From: Rivularia sp. PCC 7116
Lineage (GTDB): Bacteria > Cyanobacteriota > Cyanobacteriia > Cyanobacteriales > Nostocaceae
DNA: 64,000 nt
Direction: 5' to 3'
Assembly (NCBI RefSeq): GCF_000316665.1
Contig: NC_019678.1
Coordinates: 7,287,001-7,351,000, forward strand
Positions 17,951-28,038 of this stretch are shown here, in pieces. The notes beneath the pieces were generated by a model. It did not search any database, was not told the DNA's origin, and saw only the letters and a program-made list of their open reading frames with translations. The position numbers were made by a program, and so were the translations under genes. The number at the start of each line of letters is the position of its first letter. Within the stretch, counting starts at the first letter, position 1.

Positions 17951-17979
17951 GTGTGTTGTCGCGAAGTCGCGCAACGCAC
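17951..17979. repeat. Imperfect palindrome of dispersed-repeat type
   Basis: GTGTGTTGTCGCGA and TCGCGCAACGCAC form a long imperfect hairpin. The words match the GCGTTACGC/GTGTGTTACG family seen in other spacers of the window. Confidence 0.6.
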
Positions 17980-18072
17980 CGCCAAATTTCATATACCTAG
18001 CATCGGTTTTTCGATTACAAGATTCACTGCTTATATTCTTTCATTCAATTTTTGATACGAGTGGAAATTATG

Positions 18073-18095
18073 GAGACGTTGCATTACAACGTCTC
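18073..18095. repeat. Perfect 9-bp palindrome (GAGACGTTG/CAACGTCTC)
   Basis: The loop is CATTA. It lies just after the stop of the minus-strand lipoprotein gene. On the minus strand it is followed by CATAATTTCC, so it is at best a weak terminator. The GTCTCTAC flank is a common dispersed cyanobacterial repeat. Confidence 0.6.
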
Positions 18096-18102
18096 TACAC
18101 TA

Positions 18103-20115
18103 TTATTTTTCGATTAATTCAAGATTTGGTTGTTCAATTACAGGTACATTTTGAGGTACTTCAACTTCCGGAGTGACTTCCGATGTGTTTACGGGAGTTG
18201 CACGTCGAGTCAGATTGAAATATTCTCCTAATCTCTTAGTTGTTGACTTTTTCGTTTCTGGAGCTATTTCTATTTCAGTTTGTGGTTTTTCGGGTTGATT
18301 TACTGGAATTTCGTTTTCTAAAGGTTCGACAATTTCCGGTAGTGTTGTAGTTGGTAATTCTGGGGTTGGTTGAATTTTTCCTTCCACATCAGTATCTGTT
18401 TCGTTGATTTCAGATTCTGGTGCAGGAGTTTCAATCATTTCTGGAGTCTTATCTTCTTTGCCACGCTTGAATCGATTCAAAAATCCATCAAGTTTAGATT
18501 TTTTCGGTTGTGGTGTTGGTTGGGTTTCTGCTTCCGGTGTAGTTTCTAATGTTGGTGTTTCAATTACTTCTGGAATTGTTTTTTCTAATTCAGTTTCCGA
18601 TGTGGGAGTTTCGATTACTTCGGGAGTGATTTCTTCTAATTCAGTTTGTGGTGTTTCGATTATTTCTGGAGTTGCTTCCAAATTCGGTTTTGGAGTTGAT
18701 GTTTCATCTTCCTTGCCACGTTTAAATCGATTCAAAAATCCATCAAGTTTAGATTTTTTTGGTTGTGGTTTTACTTGGGTTTCTGCTTCTGGTGTACTTT
18801 CTAAGGTTGGCGTTTCAATTACTTCGGGAATTGTTTTTTCTAATTCAGTTTCCGATTTAGGCGTTTCTATTATTTCTGGAATTGTTTCTTCTAATTCAGT
18901 TTCCGGTTGCGGTGTTTCAATTACTTCGGGAATTGTTTCTTCTAATTCAGTTGCCGATTTGGGTGTTTCAATTACTTGGGGAATTGTTTCTTCTAATTCA
19001 GTTTCCGGTTGTGGTGTTTCGATTGTTTCTGGAGTTGATGTTTTATCTTCCTTACCACGCTTAAATCTATCAAAAAATCCACCTTTATCTGACTTTTCTT
19101 CCGATTGCATTTCAGGAGTTGCTTGAGTTGGAATTTCAACTGCATAATCTGCGTCTACAATTCCGCGTAAATCTTCGGTAGAAATTTCCCCTCTAACCAT
19201 TTTCGCAAGAGTATCTTTACCTTGAGGTTCGTAATTAATAACTTTTACAGTACTGTTATAAACATTTTTAACCGGATTACCTTGATTATCAAGAAATTCT
19301 AGCTTTACCCAGTTCTTACCTTCATTAAATCCTTTCAAATATAAAGATTGCCATCTATCGATAATAAAACTTTCATCATTAATCGTGCAGCGAATTCGCC
19401 AATCTGCAATTGGGTTATCGGGATTATCTTTAGCAAGTATATGTAGTGGAGCGTTGGTTAAATAAAAATCAAGTAGAATTGGCTCTGCACCATAACTACC
19501 TTGCGGACTGTTGTAAGTTAATATTGGCAGATTCTCCGTAGGATTATTATCATCGCTCTTAGTGAATACGTGGAATGTTGTTTGAGCGTAAGCACCTTCA
19601 TTTTTAAAGCTTTCATTCCAAGCACGAGAAGCAAAGACACGTAAAGTATGAGTACCGGGAGATAAATCTGATAACTCCAATGGTTTATCTAAGTCGTAAA
19701 TTTCTAATACTTCGGCTTGATTGTCTAAAATTACATCTAAATGCGAACCCAGCCCATACCGTGCATCTTTAAATATCGGTAAATCTTTAACCTGCAAGCG
19801 AACTGTTAATTTATCTTCTTGCAATACTTCGTCGGGTTTTGGATTGAGTATTTGTACCTGTGGTTGATAATTTTCTAAATTTTGACGCAATTCTTGAATT
19901 ACTTCGGGAGGAGCAACTTCGGAGATTTTTCGCGAAAGTTGAGCATTTTTCTCTCTTACTGGCTTGTCAGCTAACTGAATAGATATATCTTTACTTACCG
20001 CTTTGCCCCCACATGCGGTTAAATTTAATACCAGCAGACCGATTATCAAAACCTTAAATAGCGCATATCTCTTCCTAATCAATTTGGGTAAAGCCTTCAT
20101 AAACCATAAATCCAT
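18103..20115 (-). CDS. Putative lipoprotein with long Pro/Glu/Thr repeat region
   Basis: A 670-aa protein with a lipoprotein signal: a basic start, the hydrophobic stretch VLIIGLLVLNL, and lipobox LTAC followed by GG. It is therefore likely attached to a membrane. Residues about 85-310 form a beta-rich domain with Ig-like features (TVRLQVKDLPIFKDARYGLG, SPGTHTLRVFASRAW). From about 345 to the end it is low complexity. Units of the type ETELEETIPEVIETP repeat many times, broken by three copies of a basic block (about FDRFKRGKED or DGFLNRFKRGKED). A start at MKALP (20100) is also possible. The alternating acidic and basic blocks suggest a spacer or wall-interacting region. No family is recognised for the N-terminal domain. 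Confidence 0.75.
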   Translation of the reverse strand: MDLWFMKALPKLIRKRYALFKVLIIGLLVLNLTACGGKAVSKDISIQLADKPVREKNAQLSRKISEVAPPEVIQELRQNLENYQPQVQILNPKPDEVLQEDKLTVRLQVKDLPIFKDARYGLGSHLDVILDNQAEVLEIYDLDKPLELSDLSPGTHTLRVFASRAWNESFKNEGAYAQTTFHVFTKSDDNNPTENLPILTYNSPQGSYGAEPILLDFYLTNAPLHILAKDNPDNPIADWRIRCTINDESFIIDRWQSLYLKGFNEGKNWVKLEFLDNQGNPVKNVYNSTVKVINYEPQGKDTLAKMVRGEISTEDLRGIVDADYAVEIPTQATPEMQSEEKSDKGGFFDRFKRGKEDKTSTPETIETPQPETELEETIPQVIETPKSATELEETIPEVIETPQPETELEETIPEIIETPKSETELEKTIPEVIETPTLESTPEAETQVKPQPKKSKLDGFLNRFKRGKEDETSTPKPNLEATPEIIETPQTELEEITPEVIETPTSETELEKTIPEVIETPTLETTPEAETQPTPQPKKSKLDGFLNRFKRGKEDKTPEMIETPAPESEINETDTDVEGKIQPTPELPTTTLPEIVEPLENEIPVNQPEKPQTEIEIAPETKKSTTKRLGEYFNLTRRATPVNTSEVTPEVEVPQNVPVIEQPNLELIEK

Positions 20116-20800
20116 CTTTTTCTACCCGGTATAGTCAACAATTTATGTAACCTTTGTCCAAGTACCTATATTACCTTTGGCATTAATAACCAAAATAAAA
20201 ATTATTAGTTATTCTCATGCCTTGCCCCTCGGATTGAGGATCGAAAATTTCCTGTTAATCGAACTTTTAAAAAGACACAATGCATAAAATATGTAACGGA
20301 AAACGGATATTTACAAAATTTTACATAGATAGTTTTACTAGTATCTATATATTTACTAAAAGCATTGATTATTACATTTGAATTCGACTCATCTTCTGTG
20401 TCAACCTCATACCCAATCGCAGATTTAGACATTGACGCTATAAGGAAAAACAATAATATGCAGTGGCGGATCTATTAACTTGTATGCTATGCACGAAGGT
20501 TCATTGTACGAATTGTTGCTGTTTGTAACAAAATATATAAACTATTGACTTTTTGACCAACGTCTTAAGTTGAAAGGCTGATAAGAGAAAAATTATAGAA
20601 GTTTTAATTATTGTTAATTAAAGGCTAACAATGTGGGATAGATGACTTTATAATTCAACGAGAAAGCAATATACCGAATAGAGTCTTTGCCAGCTTCAAA
20701 AAAAGCATATGAGTGGGAACGTTTTTATTGCGATGCCATTTTAATTGCAAAGACAACTAGCGGAGAAAATCCTCAGTCCTTTTTTTAGAGAGGAGGTCGA
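20116..20800. other. psaA upstream region
   Basis: This 685-bp spacer contains no believable gene. An 82-codon minus frame at 20205-20453 lacks any start signal or family feature. The last 340 bp before psaA are the likely promoter and leader. They include an HLR1-like element, listed separately. Confidence 0.6.
20524..20540 (-). promoter_or_regulatory. HLR1-like direct repeat upstream of psaA (possible RpaB site)
   Basis: On the minus strand the sequence reads TTATA, seven bases, TTACA. The known HLR1 pattern is two TTACA half-sites with the same spacing, so one half-site has one mismatch. RpaB/HLR1 control of psaAB is established in other cyanobacteria. Here it is a pattern match only. Confidence 0.3.
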
Positions 20801-23059
20801 ATGACAATTAGTCCTCCGGAGCGAGAGGAAAAGAAAGCAAAAGTAGTTGTTGATAATGACCCGGTTCCAACCTCGTTTGAACGATGGGGCAAACCCGGAC
20901 ACTTCGACAGAACTTTAGCTAAAGGTCCCAAAACCACCACTTGGATTTGGAACCTCCACGCACTCGCCCATGACTTCGATTCACATACCAGCGATTTAGA
21001 AGATATATCCCGCAAGGTATTCGCAGCCCACTTCGGACATTTGGCCGTAGTATTTATCTGGCTCAGCGGGATGATATTCCACGGTGCTCGTTTCTCCAAC
21101 TACGAAGCTTGGTTAACCGACCCGTTAGCTATTAAGCCAAGCGCTCAAGTTGTTTGGCCTGTAGTTGGCCAACAAATATTAAATGGAGATGTAGGTGGTG
21201 GATTCCACGGAATTCAAATCACCTCTGGTTTATTCCAGGTATGGCGCGGTTGGGGTATAACCAACTCATTCCAGCTATACTGCACCGCCATCGGTGGCTT
21301 GGTAATGGCAGGTTTGATGCTATTTGCCGGTTGGTTCCACTACCACAAGAAGGCTCCCAAATTGGAATGGTTCCAAAATGTGGAGTCCATGCTTAACCAT
21401 CACTTATCAGTGTTGTTAGGTTGTGGTTCCTTGGGCTGGGCTGGGCACTTAATTCACGTATCTAATCCAACTAATAAGTTGTTGGATGCGGGAGTTCCCC
21501 TCAAAGATGTGCCGCTGCCTCACGAGTTCATTTTGAATAAAGACTTGTTAACAGAGCTTTATCCCGGCTTCGCCAGTGGATTAGCACCTTTCTTCACTTT
21601 GAACTGGGGTCAATATGCAGATATTTTGACCTTCAAAGGCGGTTTGAACCCAGTAACTGGCGGATTATGGATGACTGACATTGCCCATCACCACTTGGCG
21701 ATCGCGGTAGTGTTCATCGTTGCCGGTCACATGTACCGTACCAATTGGGGTATCGGTCACGATATTAAAACCATCTTGGAAAATCATAAAGGACCCTTTA
21801 CTGGCGAAGGTCACAAAGGACTTTATGAGAACATGACCACATCTTGGCACGCTCAATTGGCAACAAACCTTGCCTTTTTGGGTTCGCTAACAATTATCAT
21901 CGCGCATCATATGTACGCGATGCCTCCTTACCCATATTTGGCAACTGACTATGCAACTCAGTTGTGTATCTTCACCCACCATATGTGGATTGGCGGTTTC
22001 ATAATTGTTGGTGCGGCGGCTCACGCTGCTATTTTCATGGTGCGTGATTACGACCCAGTAGTGAACCAAGACAACCTCTTGGATCGGGTAATTCGCCACA
22101 GAGACGCGATTATCTCTCACTTGAACTGGGTATGTATATTCCTCGGCTTCCACAGCTTTGGACTTTACATTCACAACGACACCATGCGTGCTTTAGGTCG
22201 CCCCCAAGATATGTTCTCGGATACAGCGATTCAATTGCAGCCAGTGTTTGCTCAGTGGGTACAAAATCTACACACTTTGGCACCTGGTGGAACTGCACCT
22301 AATGCATTAGAACCCGTTAGTTATGCTTTCGGTGGCGGTGTTTTGGCTGTAGGCGGAAAAGTAGCGATGATGCCCATTGCTTTGGGTACCGCTGACTTCA
22401 TGGTTCACCACATCCACGCCTTCACAATTCACGTTACCGTCTTGGTTCTTTTGAAAGGCGTACTGTTTGCTCGCAGTTCTCGCTTAATTCCAGATAAAGC
22501 AAACTTAGGCTTCCGCTTCCCTTGCGACGGTCCCGGACGTGGTGGTACCTGTCAGGTATCCGGTTGGGATCACGTATTTCTTGGATTGTTCTGGATGTAC
22601 AACTCCCTATCTATTGTAATTTTCCACTTCAGTTGGAAGATGCAGTCAGATGTTTGGGGAACCGTAGACGCATCAGGCAACGTATCGCACCTAACTGGTG
22701 GTAACTTTGCTCAAAGTGCTATCACCATCAACGGTTGGTTGCGTGACTTCTTGTGGGCGCAAGCTTCACAGGTAATTAACTCTTATGGAAGTGCGCTTTC
22801 CGCTTACGGTTTAATGTTCTTAGCCGGTCACTTTGTATGGGCATTCAGCTTAATGTTCCTATTCAGTGGCAGAGGCTACTGGCAAGAATTGATTGAGTCT
22901 ATCGTCTGGGCGCATAATAAACTGAAAGTAGCACCAGCAATTCAGCCTCGTGCTTTGAGCATCATTCAAGGTCGTGCTGTAGGAGTGGCTCACTATTTAC
23001 TAGGTGGCATTGTCGTCACTTGGGCATTCTTCCATGCAAGAATTCTTTCGTTAGGCTAA
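20801..23059 (+). CDS. psaA: Photosystem I P700 apoprotein A1
   Basis: At 752 residues this is the normal length of PsaA, the eleven-helix core subunit. With PsaB it binds P700, the primary acceptors, and most photosystem I antenna chlorophyll in the thylakoid membrane. The F_X iron-sulfur ligand loop [19 protein letters not shown] is intact, with the two Cys nine apart. Many paired His ligands are present (for example [34 protein letters not shown]). An AGAGGAGG ribosome site lies four bases before the ATG, unusually strong for this window. The start [10 protein letters not shown] is typical. It is co-oriented with psaB, 253 bp upstream. Confidence 0.99.
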   Translation: MTISPPEREEKKAKVVVDNDPVPTSFERWGKPGHFDRTLAKGPKTTTWIWNLHALAHDFDSHTSDLEDISRKVFAAHFGHLAVVFIWLSGMIFHGARFSNYEAWLTDPLAIKPSAQVVWPVVGQQILNGDVGGGFHGIQITSGLFQVWRGWGITNSFQLYCTAIGGLVMAGLMLFAGWFHYHKKAPKLEWFQNVESMLNHHLSVLLGCGSLGWAGHLIHVSNPTNKLLDAGVPLKDVPLPHEFILNKDLLTELYPGFASGLAPFFTLNWGQYADILTFKGGLNPVTGGLWMTDIAHHHLAIAVVFIVAGHMYRTNWGIGHDIKTILENHKGPFTGEGHKGLYENMTTSWHAQLATNLAFLGSLTIIIAHHMYAMPPYPYLATDYATQLCIFTHHMWIGGFIIVGAAAHAAIFMVRDYDPVVNQDNLLDRVIRHRDAIISHLNWVCIFLGFHSFGLYIHNDTMRALGRPQDMFSDTAIQLQPVFAQWVQNLHTLAPGGTAPNALEPVSYAFGGGVLAVGGKVAMMPIALGTADFMVHHIHAFTIHVTVLVLLKGVLFARSSRLIPDKANLGFRFPCDGPGRGGTCQVSGWDHVFLGLFWMYNSLSIVIFHFSWKMQSDVWGTVDASGNVSHLTGGNFAQSAITINGWLRDFLWAQASQVINSYGSALSAYGLMFLAGHFVWAFSLMFLFSGRGYWQELIESIVWAHNKLKVAPAIQPRALSIIQGRAVGVAHYLLGGIVVTWAFFHARILSLG

Positions 23060-23071
23060 CAAGCATCAATA

Positions 23072-23127
23072 GTTAGGAGTTAAGAGTTAAGAGTTAGGAG
23101 TTGAAAGTTAAAAGTTAGAAGTTAGAA
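23072..23127 (+). repeat. Heptamer array in the psaA-psaB spacer (GTTARGA type), eight units
   Basis: GTTAGGA, GTTAAGA (twice), GTTAGGA, GTTGAAA, GTTAAAA and GTTAGAA (twice) run without interruption. The array begins 13 bp after the psaA stop. Confidence 0.92.
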
Positions 23128-23213
23128 ATAAAAATCGCCGTTGGAAGTTGCATAGGTAAGAGTGAAAAACTAATAGCTCAAAACTCGCAGTTTCAGATTA
23201 AATATTTCTCAAT

Positions 23214-23269
23214 TCATAACTCATAACTCATAACTCATAACTCATAACTCATAACTCATAACTCATAAC
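23214..23269 (+). repeat. Perfect heptamer array (TCATAAC), eight units
   Basis: Eight identical TCATAAC units lie 43 bp before the psaB ATG. Perfect identity suggests recent expansion or homogenisation. This is a second, different STRR family in the same spacer. Confidence 0.95.
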
Positions 23270-23312
23270 TCAAATTATTAATGGCTCTCATGTCAGAGGA
23301 TTTATAAAACCT

Positions 23313-25541
23313 ATGGCAACAAAATTTCCAAAATTTAGCCAGGACCTCGCACAAGATCCGACTACACGTCGGATTTGGTACGCGATCGCGATGGGTAATG
23401 ATTTTGAAAGCCACGATGGGATGACCGAAGAGAATCTTTACCAAAAGATTTTCGCTACTCATTTCGGTCACTTGGCAATCATTTTCTTGTGGGCATCCAG
23501 CCTGAATTTCCATGTCGCTTGGCAAGGCAACTTTGAACAGTGGATTAAAGATCCTCTTCATATCAGCCCTATCGCTCATGCGATTTGGGACCCCCATTTT
23601 GGTAAACCAGCGATAGACGCATTTACTCAAGGTGGCGTAGATTATCCGGTAAACATCGCTTACTCTGGTGTTTACCACTGGTGGTACACCATCGGGATGC
23701 GGACAAACAACGACCTTTACTCTGGTGCGTTGTTGCTCCTGTTGTTAGCTGCTGTATTCCTGTTTGCAGGTTGGTTGCATTTACAACCCAAGTTCCGCCC
23801 CAGTCTTTCTTGGTTCAAGAGTGCTGAACCCCGTTTAAATCACCACTTGGCTGGCTTATTCGGTGTAAGCTCCTTAGCTTGGACTGGTCACTTGGTACAC
23901 GTAGCTATTCCCGAATCTCGCGGACAGCACGTAGGTTGGGATAACTTCCTCAGCACCTTACCGCATCCAGAAGGCTTACAACCCTTTTTCACTGGAAATT
24001 GGGGTGTATACGCAGCAAACCCAGATACTGCAAGCCATGTATTTGGTACATCTCAAGGCGCTGGTACGGCAATCTTGACCTTCCTTGGTGGATTCCACCC
24101 GCAAACTGAATCGCTGTGGTTGACCGACATGGCTCATCACCACTTAGCGATCGCAGTCATCTTCATTGTTGCCGGTCACATGTACCGGACAAACTTCGGA
24201 ATTGGTCACAGCATCAAAGAAATGCTCAATGCTAAGCAATTCTTTGGCACCAAAACTGAAGGACAATTTAACTTACCTCACCAAGGGTTGTACGACACAA
24301 TCAACAACTCTCTGCACTTCCAGTTGTCCTTAGCATTGGCAGCATTAGGAACAATTACTTCCTTGGTAGCGCAGCATATGTACGCCTTGCCTCCCTACGC
24401 ATTTATTGCCAGGGATTACACAACACAGGCAGCGCTGTACACTCACCACCAGTACATTGCGGTATTCTTGATGACTGGTGCCTTTGCCCACGCGGCTATA
24501 TTCTGGGTACGCGACTACGATCCAGAACAGAACAAAGGCAACGTATTAGACCGTGTATTGAAGCACAAAGAAGCGATTATCTCGCACTTAAGCTGGGTAT
24601 CCCTTTTCTTAGGTTTCCACACCTTAAGTCTATACGTACACAACGACGTAGTTGTCGCATTTGGTACACCTGAGAAGCAGATTTTGATTGAGCCAGTATT
24701 TGCTCAATTCATTCAAGCTTCTCACGGTAAGGTCTTGTACGGCATGGATACATTGCTGTCGAATCCTGACAGTATTGCTTATACAGCTTTCCCCAACTAC
24801 GGTAACGTTTGGTTGTCTGGATGGTTAGAAGCTATCAACAATACTACGAACTCACTATTCTTAACCATTGGTCCTGGGGACTTCTTGGTACACCATGCCT
24901 TCGCGTTGGCAATCCACACCACCGTTTTAATCTTGGTTAAAGGTGCTTTGGATGCTCGTGGTTCCAAGTTGATGCCCGACAAAAAAGACTTTGGTTATGC
25001 ATTCCCTTGTGACGGTCCCGGACGTGGCGGTACTTGTGATATCTCCGGTTGGGACTCCTTCTACCTAGCATTATTCTGGTCGTTAAACACAGTGGGATGG
25101 GTAACGTTCTACTGGCACTGGAAGCATCTGGGTATATGGCAAGGAAACGTAGCAGCGTTTAATGAGAACTCCACATATCTGATGGGTTGGTTCCGAGATT
25201 ACTTGTGGAACTATTCAGCATCGCTGATTAATGGTTACAACCCCTATGGAATGAATAACCTGTCCGTCTGGGCTTGGATGTTCCTCTTCGGACACCTTGT
25301 TTGGGCAACCGGCTTCATGTTCCTCATCTCCTGGAGGGGTTACTGGCAAGAATTGATTGAAACACTTGTTTGGGCACACGAGCGCACACCTTTAGCGAAC
25401 TTAGTTCGTTGGAAAGACAAGCCCGTTGCAATGTCCATCGTTCAAGGTCGTTTAATTGGTTTAGCTCACTTTACGGTGGGTTACATCCTGACGTATGGCG
25501 CGTTCCTGATAGCCTCAACGGCGAGTAGGGTAGGCGGTTAA
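23313..25541 (+). CDS. psaB: Photosystem I P700 apoprotein A2
   Basis: At 742 residues this is a full-length PsaB, partner of PsaA in the photosystem I heterodimer. The F_X loop [19 protein letters not shown] is intact. The N-terminus [20 protein letters not shown] and the C-terminal end [21 protein letters not shown] are typical. His pairs such as [13 protein letters not shown] and [12 protein letters not shown] mark the chlorophyll-binding helices. Overall it is clearly paralogous to the upstream gene. It is probably transcribed with psaA through the heptamer-rich spacer, and a strong terminator follows about 40 bp after the stop. Confidence 0.99.
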   Translation: MATKFPKFSQDLAQDPTTRRIWYAIAMGNDFESHDGMTEENLYQKIFATHFGHLAIIFLWASSLNFHVAWQGNFEQWIKDPLHISPIAHAIWDPHFGKPAIDAFTQGGVDYPVNIAYSGVYHWWYTIGMRTNNDLYSGALLLLLLAAVFLFAGWLHLQPKFRPSLSWFKSAEPRLNHHLAGLFGVSSLAWTGHLVHVAIPESRGQHVGWDNFLSTLPHPEGLQPFFTGNWGVYAANPDTASHVFGTSQGAGTAILTFLGGFHPQTESLWLTDMAHHHLAIAVIFIVAGHMYRTNFGIGHSIKEMLNAKQFFGTKTEGQFNLPHQGLYDTINNSLHFQLSLALAALGTITSLVAQHMYALPPYAFIARDYTTQAALYTHHQYIAVFLMTGAFAHAAIFWVRDYDPEQNKGNVLDRVLKHKEAIISHLSWVSLFLGFHTLSLYVHNDVVVAFGTPEKQILIEPVFAQFIQASHGKVLYGMDTLLSNPDSIAYTAFPNYGNVWLSGWLEAINNTTNSLFLTIGPGDFLVHHAFALAIHTTVLILVKGALDARGSKLMPDKKDFGYAFPCDGPGRGGTCDISGWDSFYLALFWSLNTVGWVTFYWHWKHLGIWQGNVAAFNENSTYLMGWFRDYLWNYSASLINGYNPYGMNNLSVWAWMFLFGHLVWATGFMFLISWRGYWQELIETLVWAHERTPLANLVRWKDKPVAMSIVQGRLIGLAHFTVGYILTYGAFLIASTASRVGG

Positions 25542-25580
25542 CCGAATTACGCAGTAAGTAACTTGTTAAGAAATGAAAAT

Positions 25581-25607
25581 CCCTCACCGGAAGGTGGGGG
25601 GTTTTTA
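25581..25607 (+). terminator. Rho-independent terminator of psaAB
   Basis: CCCTCACC, loop GGAA, GGTGGGGG (one G-T pair), followed by GTTTTTATTT. The compact GC-rich stem with tetraloop and T-tail is a textbook intrinsic terminator, 39 bp past the psaB stop. Confidence 0.92.
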
Positions 25608-25700
25608 TTTGGGATTGAAGAAATTAGTGTTTAAGATTTGGCAGTTGAAACCACATCTACACAGACAAAGTTCACGCAGGTAGACTTAAATATTTAGTAG

Positions 25701-25767
25701 GTTGGGTTAGACACGAAAATTAAGTTAATTTCTGACGAATAATTTATCAAATCGTGTCTAACCCAAC
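25701..25767. repeat. 67-bp palindromic element with 16-bp perfect inverted ends
   Basis: GTTGGGTTAGACACGA and TCGTGTCTAACCCAAC flank a 35-bp AT-rich centre. The same end sequences occur near 41184-41253. It lies in the 448-bp spacer between psaB and the HerA gene; the rest of that spacer is AT-rich and shows no gene. Confidence 0.85.
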
Positions 25768-25989
25768 ATCAAGATTACTGATAAAGTAAACTGTGCTTGG
25801 CAAAATCTAGATAGAATTAAATGCCTAAATTGCTTATTAAATATACATAAAAGTTCATCAAAATTTTAAAGAGTATTTTTTTGTAGCAAGTATCAAATAG
25901 GTATAAGATATTCGTAATAAAAAATGCAATATTGCTTTATTAATAAATAATTTCTCGATTCACTAAATATTGGCGACTTTGTAATTAAT

Positions 25990-28008
25990 ATGGGCATCAG
26001 TACAGAGTTAACACAACCCAAACTTTTTAAGCGAAAAAGAGATGGAGAATGGGATACAGGTACTTTTGTAGCTCGTCCTTTTCGCCTTAGTTATAGTAAG
26101 GCAGAAATCCTTATAGCTGATGCTTGGAAACAAAAAGCTAAGGGTATCCCACAAGGATGTTTTTTATTAGCTTATTATGACAACGAATTAGATGACAACA
26201 CGAATATAGAAGCAGTTTTACTTCGTGTCATTCAACCGACGAAATTGCCTACAGATCAAGATGTTATAAGTAGCATGGTTGAATATTACAAAGATGATAT
26301 CAGTACAGGTACTAATCAAAAGTCTCAGTTAGACTCATTTACACGCTATGAATTTTCTTTCAGTGGTTTGGAATGTTCTGTATTGGGCTCTTTCTATATT
26401 GACAACACAGGAAAAATCCGTTTCGGAGCAGATTTAGAAAATTTTTACAGCGCACACAATTATTCAGTTATTAAACCATCCACAGATGTTTTAAAGGCGA
26501 TTGTTAACTATAGAAAGAATGGTGTTCCAGGAGGACCAGGGGATATTAAAATTGGAAAAGTCCGTTATAGCTCGAGCCGTCGCTTCCAACAAACTGAGAC
26601 AGATGTCCCAGTGTATGTAAAAGCTCCTGACTTTGCGGGTAAAAGAACTGCTTTGTTTGGCATGACCAGAACAGGTAAATCCAATACTCTTAAAAAGATT
26701 ATTCAAGCTTGTGTTGAAATGAGCAAAAATGCTGAATTTCAATTGGATAAAACTCGAGAAAACCCTGACGAAATCTTAAAACCATTCAAAGAGGACAACA
26801 ATCCAAAATATCCAATTGGTCAAATTATTTTTGATATCAATGGCGAGTATGCCAACCCAAACCTTCAAGACCAAGGTACAGCTATTTTTGATTTATACAA
26901 AGAACAAACAGTTAGATATTCAACTGTAGCAAAGCCAGAGTTTTTAGAAATGAAGGTTAATTTTTACAATGAAATAGAAAATGGCTTTGATCTGATAAGA
27001 ACCTATCCTACTATCGCAAATGATAATACTCGATTTGTAACGGGCTTTAAAACAGTCGATTTGGCTAAAACTGAAGATTATGCCACTAATCGTTCTGCTG
27101 TTGCTCGTCACGATCGCAGAATAGCAGTTTATCTTTGCTGTTTATATCGAGCAGGTTTTCAAGCTCCACCAAATTTCAAAATAAAATTTACTGCAAATCA
27201 AGAGGTTCGCAATGTTGTGAGCCAAGGTGTTAATCCAAGCCAAGGAATCTCTCTTGATGATGCAGCTAATTGGTGGGAGTCTTTATGGGATATTTACGAC
27301 AGTAATGATATTGAAGTTTTTAGAAATTATAGACAACAAAATGATCGTGAATGGGCTGATGATGATTTAAAAGCCTTATTAGTAATGCTCACCCGTAAAA
27401 GCCGATCTGGTAAGAGAGCTGATTGTTCTGGCTTCAGAGTTCTCAAACCAGTAATTGAACAACATACCAGTACTGCTCAGGAACCTTTCGACCAAGATAT
27501 TTTAAATAATCTTAGGCAGGGAAAAATCGTAATTATTGACCTTTCGCTAGGCAATCCTGAGATTCAGCGTATGTTTAGTGAAAGAATTTGCAATCGTATT
27601 TTTGCAGATGCTATTAATCGTTTTACCAATACTCAACCGAATAACTTCATTCAGTTTTATTTTGAAGAAGCGCATAATCTTTTTCCAAAGAAGGAAGACA
27701 AAGATTTATCTCAAATTTACAATCGTTTAGCAAAAGAAGGAGCTAAATTGAATTTAGGTTTAATCTACGCAACCCAAGAAGTTAGCTCAATCAGTAGCAA
27801 TATTCTTAAAGCAACGCAGAATTGGTTTATCTCTCACCTTAATAACGAAGATGAGATCAAAGAATTGCGAAAATATTATGATTTTAGCGACTTTACCGAA
27901 GGTTTGATTCGTTTTAGTCAAGATACAGACAAAGGTTTTGTTCGTATGAAAACTTACAGTAATCCGTTTGTGATTCCCGTTCAAATTGACCGCTTCCCTC
28001 CTGAATAA
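25990..28008 (+). CDS. HerA-type DNA translocase ATPase (DUF87)
   Basis: A 672-aa protein of the HerA/FtsK superfamily, hexameric ATPases that pump double-stranded DNA and hand it to a partner nuclease. The Walker A is GMTRTGKS (224-231). The Walker B region is FYFEEAHNLF, with Glu559-Glu560 where Asp-Glu is usual. Sensor-like YATQEVSSIS follows, in place of the common TQRPS. The N-terminal about 200 residues form an unfamiliar beta-rich region probably corresponding to the HAS-barrel. Residues about 240-540 contain a large helical insertion. The stop is 30 bp before the NurA-like gene, so the two are almost certainly co-transcribed. The family assignment is firm; a defence role is inferred from the neighbours. 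Confidence 0.88.
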   Translation: MGISTELTQPKLFKRKRDGEWDTGTFVARPFRLSYSKAEILIADAWKQKAKGIPQGCFLLAYYDNELDDNTNIEAVLLRVIQPTKLPTDQDVISSMVEYYKDDISTGTNQKSQLDSFTRYEFSFSGLECSVLGSFYIDNTGKIRFGADLENFYSAHNYSVIKPSTDVLKAIVNYRKNGVPGGPGDIKIGKVRYSSSRRFQQTETDVPVYVKAPDFAGKRTALFGMTRTGKSNTLKKIIQACVEMSKNAEFQLDKTRENPDEILKPFKEDNNPKYPIGQIIFDINGEYANPNLQDQGTAIFDLYKEQTVRYSTVAKPEFLEMKVNFYNEIENGFDLIRTYPTIANDNTRFVTGFKTVDLAKTEDYATNRSAVARHDRRIAVYLCCLYRAGFQAPPNFKIKFTANQEVRNVVSQGVNPSQGISLDDAANWWESLWDIYDSNDIEVFRNYRQQNDREWADDDLKALLVMLTRKSRSGKRADCSGFRVLKPVIEQHTSTAQEPFDQDILNNLRQGKIVIIDLSLGNPEIQRMFSERICNRIFADAINRFTNTQPNNFIQFYFEEAHNLFPKKEDKDLSQIYNRLAKEGAKLNLGLIYATQEVSSISSNILKATQNWFISHLNNEDEIKELRKYYDFSDFTEGLIRFSQDTDKGFVRMKTYSNPFVIPVQIDRFPPE

Positions 28009-28038
28009 TTTTGATTTTTTGATTACCTGAAAAAGCAT

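Noticed and set aside
17881-17985. N-terminal extension of the thioredoxin/NHL protein
   Set aside because: Those 35 codons are translated heptamer repeats (MPYAQFPIPNF type) and do not belong to the fold; the ATG at 17880 is the natural start.
18404-19126. 240-codon plus-strand frame rich in Ser/Val/Gly
   Set aside because: It is the antisense of the repeat region of the lipoprotein; the repetition in the true gene keeps the opposite frame open.
20205-20453. 82-codon minus-strand frame upstream of psaA
   Set aside because: No ribosome site, no family feature and it covers the region expected to hold the end of the upstream transcript and the psaA control region.
23214-23269. CRISPR-like array
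   Set aside because: The units are 7 bp, identical and contiguous, with no spacers; this is a heptamer tandem array.
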